In this document: positions 18,153-24,878 of the stretch, piece after piece
Numbering within the stretch: position 1 is the stretch's first letter
Layout of the letters: every line of letters begins with the position of its first letter
Source: a candidate division Zixibacteria bacterium SM23_73_2
GTDB lineage: Bacteria > Zixibacteria > MSB-5A5 > SM23-73-2
NCBI GenBank assembly: GCA_001304315.1
Contig: LJUW01000021.1
Location: forward strand, 1 to 41,964
DNA: 41,964 bases
Direction: 5' to 3'
Notes under the pieces: generated by a model
The model's database searches: none
Told to the model about the DNA's origin: nothing
The model's input: the letters and a program-made list of their open reading frames with translations, nothing else
Translations under genes and position numbers: made by a program

Positions 18153-18215
18153 CTGTTTACTGTTTACTGTTTACTATTTTCTGTTTACTGATTACTGCCT
18201 ACTGTTTACTGTTTA
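18153..18215 (+). repeat. Tandem 7-bp repeat, nine units
   Basis: Nine consecutive heptamers with consensus CTGTTTA. Units 1, 2, 3, 5, 8 and 9 are exact; units 4, 6 and 7 read CTATTTT, CTGATTA and CTGCCTA. There are no spacers, so it is a simple-sequence repeat and not a CRISPR array. It ends 13 bases before the stop of the threonine aldolase gene. Confidence 0.9.
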
Positions 18216-18227
18216 ATCCGTTGGGAA

Positions 18228-19283
18228 TCATCCTTCAAAAACCTCCCTGAATCTCTTCAGAGCCAAAACGACATCCTCCATTGACACATCCAGATGGCAA
18301 ACCGCTCTCAGCTTGGTTTTGCCAAAAGGAACCACCAGAACTCCCTTTTCCTTTAATTCCTCTATAACCTGAGGTACGCTCTTTCCGGATTCGGAAACGT
18401 CAAAAACCACTATATTGGTCTGAACCGTCTTTAGATCGATTTGAATACCTTTTATCTTGGATAACTCTTCTGCTAAAATCTTTGCGTTCCTGTGATCATC
18501 GATCAACCGATTGAAATTGTTCTCGATAGCATATATTCCCGCAGAAGCAACAATCCCAACCTGCCTCATCCCTCCACCGTACATCTTTCTTATCTTTCTA
18601 GCTCTTATAATAAACTTTTCATCTCCAGCCACAAGCGAGCCGATCGGAGCTCCCAAGCCTTTGGAAAGACATACTGAGATCGAGTCAAAATACTTCCCCC
18701 ACTTGTGCAAGGGTGTCCCTGTGGCAATAACCGCGTTCCACAAGCGGGCACCGTCAAGATGCATCCTCAGATTTTTCTCTTTTGCAAATTTGGAAATTCT
18801 CTCGATCTCTTCTAAAGGAAAAACTGTCCCTCCAGCCCGGTTATGGGTATTCTCCAGAACAATGACTTTTGATCTGGGATGATGAACATCCTCCACTCTG
18901 ATCTCCTCCTCGATCTGTTCCTTGGTTATAATTCCCATTTTTCCTGTAATTGGAAGAAGTTGCAGACCTGAAAAAGCAGAGGCTGAACCTGCCTCGTAGT
19001 TGAAAATGTGAGAGTCCTTTTCCAGAATTACCTCATCCCCGGGCTGGGTCAAGCTTCGCAAAGCCACCTGGTTAGCCATGGTTCCGCTGGGAACGAATAG
19101 AGCGTCCTCTTTGCCCAGAAGGTCTGCTGTAATCATCTCCAGTCTTTTAACTGTGGGATCATCACCGAAAACATCATCCCCCACCTCAGCCTTGAAAATA
19201 ACCTCCCTCATTGCCCGGGAGGGCCTGGTAACGGTGTCGCTTCTTAAATCGATAACCGAAGATCGTTTTGAAAAACTATTCAT
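18228..19283 (-). CDS. ltaE: Low-specificity L-threonine aldolase
   Basis: A 351-residue PLP enzyme of fold type I that cleaves threonine or allo-threonine to glycine and acetaldehyde. The N-terminus IDLRSDTVTRPSRAM (about 11-25) and VGDDVFGDDPTVKRLE (about 34-49) are diagnostic. SGTMANQVAL binds the cofactor phosphate, MHLDGARLWNA (about 173) carries the Asp that contacts the pyridine ring, and the Schiff-base lysine is in CLSKGLGAPIGS (about 207). AAAGGA precedes the ATG. The gene stands alone, with 206 bases to the next gene downstream and no clear promoter. Confidence 0.94.
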   Translation of the reverse strand: MNSFSKRSSVIDLRSDTVTRPSRAMREVIFKAEVGDDVFGDDPTVKRLEMITADLLGKEDALFVPSGTMANQVALRSLTQPGDEVILEKDSHIFNYEAGSASAFSGLQLLPITGKMGIITKEQIEEEIRVEDVHHPRSKVIVLENTHNRAGGTVFPLEEIERISKFAKEKNLRMHLDGARLWNAVIATGTPLHKWGKYFDSISVCLSKGLGAPIGSLVAGDEKFIIRARKIRKMYGGGMRQVGIVASAGIYAIENNFNRLIDDHRNAKILAEELSKIKGIQIDLKTVQTNIVVFDVSESGKSVPQVIEELKEKGVLVVPFGKTKLRAVCHLDVSMEDVVLALKRFREVFEG

Positions 19284-19490
19284 TGTCCTTTCACATTACT
19301 TAGCCGTAAAGGCACAGCTTATGACAAAAAAAATTGACTTTTTAGTTTTTCATCCTTTTTAAGCAATTTAGAAACACAAGAAAAGAAGTCAAGAGTAAAT
19401 ATCACAGGATAAAAAGCTTTCACCGATTGCCTGGCTGGTCAAGGAAGCAGATTGAGATGACAAGAATATCTTTTTTTATTACCGGAGGTA

Positions 19491-20078
19491 TCAAAGCATG
19501 AACAGAACCTTCATAGCCATTCCCGAAACTAAAGGAACGGTGAGGTTATCGTTTAAAGGGAAGCTCACCGCCTCCATCAGGGTGGCCACCAGAGCACCCA
19601 GAGCCCCTATCCAGAAAGGGAAGGAAGGTATAGCGATAACTATCAGAATGCACATAAAGAAAAAAGCCAGGCTCCCCTCCAGAGTCTTTTTATCGTTTAC
19701 CTTCACCCTACCGAAGGTCCTCCCCACCAGAGCAGCTGCTACATCCCCCACGATGGCAAAACACAAAACCGCCACCGCTATTTTCTTGTCAAAAAAAATC
19801 ACCGATAAAACGAAAGCAGTTAGAATGTAGCTCGAACCGGTGAAGTCAAACCTCTCGTGGCGCCTCAAGATGGGTCGCAAAAACCAGCGAATCACCTTGG
19901 TAACCGGACGCCACCTCGAAAGCCTGATTATGTCCATTAGAACAGAGATTATCGCTGCGGGGACAAATAAGCACAATGCGGTGTGCTTGGAGAAAAGAAA
20001 ATAATAGGAAAGGGGGATAACTACTGCACCCAGATGAATGGCTTTCCTTTTCAGCTCATTTGCGATGGATATCTCCAT
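19491..20078 (-). CDS. Diacylglycerol/polyprenol kinase family membrane protein (dolichol kinase-like)
   Basis: A 195-residue polytopic membrane protein with about six hydrophobic segments. ELKRKAIHLGAVVIPLSYY opens the protein, and the signature GDVAAALVGRTFGR (about 109-122) followed by KKTLEGSLAFF (about 128-138) is that of CTP-dependent dolichol and diacylglycerol kinases. It probably phosphorylates a polyprenol or lipid alcohol in the inner membrane. GGAG stands before the ATG. It is the last gene of an envelope operon, 11 bases behind the rotamase lipoprotein. Confidence 0.83.
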   Translation of the reverse strand: MEISIANELKRKAIHLGAVVIPLSYYFLFSKHTALCLFVPAAIISVLMDIIRLSRWRPVTKVIRWFLRPILRRHERFDFTGSSYILTAFVLSVIFFDKKIAVAVLCFAIVGDVAAALVGRTFGRVKVNDKKTLEGSLAFFFMCILIVIAIPSFPFWIGALGALVATLMEAVSFPLNDNLTVPLVSGMAMKVLFML

Positions 20079-20089
20079 CTATCTCCATC

Positions 20090-21778
20090 TCACTTTTTTT
20101 TCAAAAGGTATTTCTTTAAAAGCCTTTGGTTGATCCAGATCTCCTTTCCTTCCCTTAAGCTTTCTTCCCAATGAGTTTTCCTTCTTTGATTTTCCTCACT
20201 CTTCAGCTCGTTTTTTATTTGGGAAATGTGGATCTCTGAGGGAAAATTATTTTTTTTATCCAGAACTAAAATCAGATGATAACCGGATTCGGTTCTCACC
20301 GGGGAGCTAACCTGATTGATTTTGGTTTTGGAAGCAGCTTCAAAGAATTTTCGGGATATCTTGGTTGAACTTATATAACCGAGATCAAAATCATCCTGAT
20401 CGGAGTATTCCTTTGCCATCTGCTCAAAGTCAGCTCCACTTTGAATCCGCCGGTACGCCATCTCCGCCTGAATCGAATCAGAAAAAAGGATATGCCTGAC
20501 CCAGATCAAAGTATCGCCGACAAATCTCATTTGATTGGCCAGATAATAATCCCAGATTTCCTTTTCGGTGGGCTCATAATCATCTATGTTCAGCTCATTT
20601 AAAATCCTCTTTTTTTTATGGTGAAGCTCAAAAGCCTCCCTTTCCTTTTCATATTCCTCTGTTCTATGGTAGCCTTTGGCAAAAGCAGCGTTTCTTAAAA
20701 GGGGGATTGACAAAAAATAATCTGTATATTCAGTTAAAATTTTTTTCTTCTCCTCGATAGTAAGGTAATCCAATTTCTGCATTTCTATCCAATCGGAGCC
20801 AAATGGAAGGTAATTCTCAAACCAGACTGTATCTTTATCCTCGATAATCATAACCCACGGATTTCCTGATACTGTGGAATCCTCCTGAGATAAAATCTCC
20901 TCATTGAAAATCAGGTTAGCCACTCTTCTCAAGCTGTCCAGATACTCCGAAGCCAGCCTTTTCTCCTTCTCCTTTTTCAGATAATCCCCGATGCTTTCGG
21001 AGAGCTGCTGATCCAACTTCCTCCTTTTACCCCTCTCCACATCGGTTACCTTGATCAGATGGTATCCGTCGAGGGTCCTCACCAGCTCCGACACCCCACC
21101 GGGATTCAAAGAGAAAACCGCCTTATCGAACACTCTAATTATGGTTCCCCTTTTCAACCTCCCCAGGTACCCTCCCTTGTGCTTTGTGGTTATGTCATCT
21201 GAATATTCTTTTGCTAACTCGAAAAAGTCCTCCCCTGCCTCTATTTGTTTGCGGATCTCTGAGATTTTCTCCTGGGCCTTTCTATCCTCTTCTGAGAATC
21301 CCGAATCCGAGGAATCAGCCGAAACCCTTACCAGGATATGGTAGGTCTTTGCAAATTCTGGAATTTCCCAATATTCATCCCGATGATCCTGATAAAAGGA
21401 ATCGATCTCCTCCGGGAAAACGAAAGTTTTTTCAGCTATCTCTTTCTGGTAAAGAAAATCCAAAAGAAACGATTCGGTGTGCTTTTGTTTCAAACTTACG
21501 AACTCATCATCCTGGGATAGATCCATCTTTTTTGCTTTCATCTCCACCAGCACATCGGTTATAAGACTTTGAAGAGCCTCTTTTTTCTTTTTCTGATCTT
21601 CGCCCGGGGAGGTGGAATAAAAGCCTTTCTCCTCGAGTCTGGATTTAAACTGATCCAGGGTAATTTCCTCACCGTCGATTTTCGCTATAACGTCTTTTTT
21701 AGGATGAACAAATTTTTGGGAAGAACAACCTAACAAAAAAATTAGAACAAAAAAAAGGAGGAAATTCAAATTTTTCAT
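20090..21778 (-). CDS. Lipoprotein with two parvulin-type peptidyl-prolyl isomerase domains (SurA/PrsA-like foldase)
   Basis: A 562-residue periplasmic lipoprotein. The signal MKNLNFLLFFVLIFLLGCSS gives a lipobox LLGC with the cysteine near residue 18. A SurA-N-like helical chaperone region follows (about 25-130), beginning VIAKIDGEEITLDQFKSRL. Rotamase 1 spans about 140-250 (YHILVRV, GGYLGRLKRG, DGYHLIKV). A second chaperone-like segment (about 300-410) leads to rotamase 2 at about 415-515 (VRHILF, FDLGYIS, ESGYHLILV). It should help fold outer membrane proteins, which fits its place two bases behind the PorV-like barrel gene. It is larger than E. coli SurA (428 residues) because the second chaperone segment is extended. 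Confidence 0.9.
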   Translation of the reverse strand: MKNLNFLLFFVLIFLLGCSSQKFVHPKKDVIAKIDGEEITLDQFKSRLEEKGFYSTSPGEDQKKKKEALQSLITDVLVEMKAKKMDLSQDDEFVSLKQKHTESFLLDFLYQKEIAEKTFVFPEEIDSFYQDHRDEYWEIPEFAKTYHILVRVSADSSDSGFSEEDRKAQEKISEIRKQIEAGEDFFELAKEYSDDITTKHKGGYLGRLKRGTIIRVFDKAVFSLNPGGVSELVRTLDGYHLIKVTDVERGKRRKLDQQLSESIGDYLKKEKEKRLASEYLDSLRRVANLIFNEEILSQEDSTVSGNPWVMIIEDKDTVWFENYLPFGSDWIEMQKLDYLTIEEKKKILTEYTDYFLSIPLLRNAAFAKGYHRTEEYEKEREAFELHHKKKRILNELNIDDYEPTEKEIWDYYLANQMRFVGDTLIWVRHILFSDSIQAEMAYRRIQSGADFEQMAKEYSDQDDFDLGYISSTKISRKFFEAASKTKINQVSSPVRTESGYHLILVLDKKNNFPSEIHISQIKNELKSEENQRRKTHWEESLREGKEIWINQRLLKKYLLKKK

Positions 21779-21780
21779 GG

Positions 21781-22743
21781 CTAAAACCTGAGTTTCAGCG
21801 ATGCCCGATATGTGTTTTCAAGTTCATCGTGATCCAGAAAAGCCACGTCCACAAAAAACCTTTTCACTACAAATCCGGCGCCCAAAGTCAAATTACCCTG
21901 GTCGAATCCGCCCCTCAGGGTAAGCTTTTTCAGGTAGGATAAACTCACCCCCAAATGTGTATCCAGGGAAAAACTCCCTATCCAATACTGGCCGGCATAT
22001 TTTCTCTTCTCCTTTCTTATATCCCCGTCTGTGCCCAGGGTTAAAGAGAAGTCTTTAAGTTCTCTTCTGGTGCTCAATCCCAATTTCAATGTGGGATAAA
22101 TGCTTTCCTTGGTTCCGTTATCATAGGATAAAAAGGTGGTGGTGAAGTCCATGAGATTAGCGCCCAAATTTATCTGATGAGGTAAATATACCAAAGCCCC
22201 CAGATCCAGGCCAGCACCGTAAGCTGAGTTGACCGCCAGATTCCGGTATATTGCCTTGAAACTCGCTCCCACAGAAAGCGTTTTGCTTTTCCCCAAGGAG
22301 TAGGAAAAGATAAAGACATAATCCCCGTGAGATTTTTCCTCTACAAGCTGAGGGCGGTTACCAGGACCTATGGGCTCACCCGGGTTCTGAAGTTCGGTGA
22401 TTTTTATCCCGTCTCCGGAAAGCCCGATAAAACCAAAACCCAAAGCAGAAATGTAACTTTTGTTCTTCAATGGCAGAACTAAAGCTAAAAAGTCGTGGTT
22501 TAAAAGCGACCCGAAGGTCTCGGAGTGCATAAACAAAAGTTCCTTTTTCTGAAGCTGAGAAAGACCGGCAGGATTATAATATCCAGCGGAAGGATCATCG
22601 GCAACGGAAACAAAGGCTCCCCCCATCCCCAGAGCTTTACCACCCACTCCCAGATATAAAAACTCACCTGAGTATTTGGCTCCCCAGCCCAGGTGGGGCA
22701 GGATAAAAAAAATTACCAAGAAAACAAAAAAATTTCTTTTCAT
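21781..22743 (-). CDS. PorV/PorQ-family outer membrane beta-barrel protein
   Basis: A 320-residue protein with an N-terminal signal peptide ending near GWGAKYSGEF. The family signature GVGGKALGMGGAFVSVADDPSAGYYNPAGL (written in two pieces, GVGGKALGMGGAFVSVADDP and SAGYYNPAGL, about residues 32-61) marks the PorV/PorQ group related to FadL. The rest consists of alternating hydrophobic strands and ends in the aromatic residue of LKLRF, as barrel proteins do. In Bacteroidota PorV takes part in type IX secretion, but many relatives in candidate phyla have no T9SS role. It opens the operon with the rotamase lipoprotein and the polyprenol-kinase-like gene. Confidence 0.88.
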   Translation of the reverse strand: MKRNFFVFLVIFFILPHLGWGAKYSGEFLYLGVGGKALGMGGAFVSVADDPSAGYYNPAGLSQLQKKELLFMHSETFGSLLNHDFLALVLPLKNKSYISALGFGFIGLSGDGIKITELQNPGEPIGPGNRPQLVEEKSHGDYVFIFSYSLGKSKTLSVGASFKAIYRNLAVNSAYGAGLDLGALVYLPHQINLGANLMDFTTTFLSYDNGTKESIYPTLKLGLSTRRELKDFSLTLGTDGDIRKEKRKYAGQYWIGSFSLDTHLGVSLSYLKKLTLRGGFDQGNLTLGAGFVVKRFFVDVAFLDHDELENTYRASLKLRF

Positions 22744-22751
22744 CTAAAGAT

Positions 22752-22780
22752 AAGATACGAAATAAATATGGTGGTGTCAA
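22752..22780 (-). promoter_or_regulatory. Sigma70-type promoter directly before the PorV-like gene
   Basis: On the minus strand a perfect TTGACA (22775-22780) and TATCTT (22752-22757) are 17 bases apart. The predicted transcription start falls at about 22745, only two or three bases before the ATG at 22743, so the mRNA would be almost leaderless. There is also no ribosome site before this ATG, which is consistent. Confidence 0.5.
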
Positions 22781-22812
22781 CAAAAAGGTTAAAGAGAAAT
22801 AAAAGGGAAAGT

Positions 22813-23370
22813 CTACTTTTTACTTTTGCCTACCTCTTTTTTCTTTTCCAGATACTCGGAGAAGGTCATCTTTTCGTAAGCCCCATCCTTAACGTATTCC
22901 AAAACCACTAAAAATCTCTCAGGGGGTGTATACCCCATCAGTGGAGCTATCTTCTCTCCGTCGGGCTTCAAAAACCAGCTGGCCGGATATCCCCTCACCC
23001 TATATTTTGAAGCCAGCTCCCTCTCGGTTATCTGGGCACCGTTGAACTTTATTTTGTTTCGAGATCCTCCATCAACCCGAACGCTTACGTAATCTGAATT
23101 GAGAACCTCTTTAACCTTCTGGTCAGAGAAGGTGTTTTTCTCCATTTTCCTGCAGTATCCGCAATAGTTGGTGAAAAAATAGACTAAAAGATGCTTTTTC
23201 TCCTTTTCCGCCTTTTTCAATCCCTGGTCATATTTATGCCAGATAAAATCTACATCTTTTCCCTTTTTCTCTGGTTCATCACCCCACAAAAGACTAAATG
23301 AGATGAAAAAAATTAACACAACCGGTAAAATCAATACCAAAGACCTTTTAATTGAACTTTGTCTTTTCAT
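22813..23370 (-). CDS. Secreted thioredoxin-fold protein (CGYC active site)
   Basis: A 185-residue protein with an N-terminal hydrophobic segment (about residues 12-29), a signal peptide or anchor. A thioredoxin-like domain follows: LLVYFFTNYCGYCRKMEKNTF carries the CxxC at about 70-73 (piece NYCGYCRKME), and the cis-Pro loop is in VRGYPASWFLKPDG near 124. This is the thioredoxin_7/DUF255-like group that reduces or oxidises periplasmic disulfides. It lies between the PorV promoter and the metal permease on the same strand, 88 bases after the permease. The C-terminus is a charged Lys/Glu helix. Confidence 0.88.
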   Translation of the reverse strand: MKRQSSIKRSLVLILPVVLIFFISFSLLWGDEPEKKGKDVDFIWHKYDQGLKKAEKEKKHLLVYFFTNYCGYCRKMEKNTFSDQKVKEVLNSDYVSVRVDGGSRNKIKFNGAQITERELASKYRVRGYPASWFLKPDGEKIAPLMGYTPPERFLVVLEYVKDGAYEKMTFSEYLEKKKEVGKSKK

Positions 23371-23458
23371 CTTCCAAATCCAAAAGGATTGTAAAAAACC
23401 GCCGATTTCAAACTTCTACGTCCTGATATCTGGGGTGTTTGCCGGGCTGAAACACAGA

Positions 23459-24523
23459 TCACTTCACTAAAATAAGCTTTCTGGCAGCTATGAACAAAAC
23501 CAGAAACACAAAAATAAAAGCCGAGATATATTTAAAGATCCCCGGCAAAAGTTCAGCTCCCTGCCCTAAGTTCATAGTTGGGCTAATGCCGAAAAGAAAA
23601 TAGAGCCAGTTCAATAAAAGTCCTAGAAGCAAGCTCAAAACCACGATGGAGGTGATGTATAAAATCAAGCTCCTTTTCCCCAGAAATTTACCTACCGCTA
23701 CCATGGTCGCCACATTGGTTGCCGGTCCCACTAAAAGCAGAACCAAAGCTGCACCCGGGGAGATCCCTTTTAAAATCAGAGCGCTGGCAACAGGGGTAGC
23801 TGAAACCGAACAGATATAAAGGGGTACACCTACCAGTACCATAACCAGCATCGAAACAAATCCCTTTCCGCTTAAATTCCGGACAAAAAAATCGTGGGGA
23901 ACTAAAACCGAAATCAAAGACGCAATTAAAAATCCCAAAACAATGTACCAGATAATATCCTCGAAAAAAGTGAAGAATCCGTACCTGAAAGAACCTTCAA
24001 ATTTTTTAATGAAATTTTTCTGTGCCTCACCTTTTGGGAGGGTTTCGCATTCATCCTCACAACAACACTCTTTTTCACCCAACAAAATCTTTGACTCGGG
24101 ATTTTCCCTTTCGCCAAAAAACATCTGGGCTAAACCTGCTGAGATCGAGGTCAAAATCCCGGCTATGGGTCTGTATACCGTCATCAAAGGATCTAAAAGT
24201 GCATAGGATATGGTGATGGAGTCAACACCAGTCTCCGGGGTGGAGATCAAAAAGGCAACCGTGGCTTCCTTGGAAGCCCCTTCTTTTCTCAATGCTAAAG
24301 CTGTGGGAATAACTCCGCAGGAGCACAAAGGCAGGGGTGCTCCGATAAGGGAGGCTTTGAGTATGGACTTGAAGTCTCTTTTCCCCAGGTGCTTTGCCAA
24401 GCTTCTGGTGGAGACAAATTCGTGAATTATCCCTGCTAAGAGAAAGCCTAAAAGAAGATAAAAGGAGGCATTTTTTATAAACTCAAATAAATACTTTAGA
24501 TATAAAGATACAAAATCAAGCAT
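23459..24523 (-). CDS. SO_0444/DUF318-family permease, predicted metal efflux transporter
   Basis: The 354-residue protein begins at the ATG at 24523; a TTG ten codons upstream is possible but less likely. It has two homologous halves of membrane helices. The first half carries the conserved GAPLPLCSCGVIPTAL (about residues 63-78) and STPETGVDS (about 95); the second carries GVPLYICSVSATPVASAL (about 240). A cytoplasmic or periplasmic loop contains ECCCEDECE (near 156-164), a likely metal site. Relatives named SO_0444 family are proposed Cu/Zn exporters, and others (ArsP) export organoarsenicals. I judge metal or metalloid efflux as likely and the ion as unknown. Confidence 0.85.
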   Translation of the reverse strand: MLDFVSLYLKYLFEFIKNASFYLLLGFLLAGIIHEFVSTRSLAKHLGKRDFKSILKASLIGAPLPLCSCGVIPTALALRKEGASKEATVAFLISTPETGVDSITISYALLDPLMTVYRPIAGILTSISAGLAQMFFGERENPESKILLGEKECCCEDECETLPKGEAQKNFIKKFEGSFRYGFFTFFEDIIWYIVLGFLIASLISVLVPHDFFVRNLSGKGFVSMLVMVLVGVPLYICSVSATPVASALILKGISPGAALVLLLVGPATNVATMVAVGKFLGKRSLILYITSIVVLSLLLGLLLNWLYFLFGISPTMNLGQGAELLPGIFKYISAFIFVFLVLFIAARKLILVK

Positions 24524-24577
24524 TTCAATCTTATACTCTATCGCTCCCTGCAATATTGGAGTTTAGTATTTTGGAGT

Positions 24578-24676
24578 GTTAAGCTTTAGCTTAACTTGTA
24601 AACCCAATAGGGTTTACTCTAGGAATAACAAAGTCAGGTCAAGCTTATGCTTGACCAAGTTAGCCTAAAGGCTAAC
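24578..24676. repeat. Array of four hairpins with unrelated arms and A/T-rich centres
   Basis: Four perfect inverted repeats follow one another: GTTAAGCTTTAGCTTAAC (24578-24595), GTAAACCCAATAGGGTTTAC (24598-24617), GGTCAAGCTTATGCTTGACC (24637-24656) and GTTAGCCTAAAGGCTAAC (24659-24676). The arms are 7-8 bp. The centres TTTA, AATA, TTAT and TAAA contain only A and T. Hairpins 1-2 and 3-4 form pairs with two-base gaps, TT and AA, and the pairs are 19 bases apart. The arms differ between hairpins, so structure rather than sequence is kept. Confidence 0.9.
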
Positions 24677-24779
24677 ATTCCAGAGATACATGGCGGGGTT
24701 GCATTCCAAAACTATTGGGGAACTCCTAATTTCCCGATTTTTCATTAATTTTACTTCCTCAGCCGGATTCAGACAAAAA

Positions 24780-24803
24780 GCGTCAGGAGGAAACTTCTGA
24801 CGC
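24780..24803 (-). repeat. Hairpin downstream of the propeller/dockerin gene
   Basis: Ten-base arms GCGTCAGGAG and CTTCTGACGC pair except for one G-T wobble, with a GAAA loop on the plus strand. It lies 76 bases beyond the stop codon of the dockerin gene and may act as a terminator or mRNA-end stabiliser. Confidence 0.55.
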
Positions 24804-24878
24804 CACAGATGACAATATCTTTCTATAGATTTTGTGCCCGTCAGGTCCCCTGAACTGGCGAGAAAACTTGATCGAAAA

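Larger units (their letters stand above)
17787..18227 (-). other. Intergenic region with a promoter, an inverted-repeat block and heptamer repeats
   Basis: This 440-base gap between the RNase Z-like gene and threonine aldolase holds no plausible gene. From right to left it contains a nine-unit 7-bp tandem repeat (18153-18215), nested inverted repeats (18011-18093), a 40-bp dispersed repeat copy (17965-18004) and the promoter at 17888-17915. Confidence 0.8.
24524..24878. other. Gene-free region rich in hairpins
   Basis: No plausible gene lies in these 355 bases between the permease and the propeller/dockerin gene. Four small hairpins at 24578-24676 and a fifth at 24780-24803 occupy much of it. 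They lie downstream of the dockerin gene's stop, so some may end its transcription, but none has the run of T expected of a classical terminator. Confidence 0.8.

Noticed and set aside
18153-18215. CRISPR-like array
   Set aside because: Units are seven bases with no spacers, so it is a simple tandem repeat.
19284-19490. A decayed copy of the GAAGCAATC element or a terminator behind the polyprenol-kinase-like gene
   Set aside because: Only short pieces (GATTGC, GAAGCAGATTGAGATGAC) resemble the element; the match is too weak to call, and no stem with a T run is clear.
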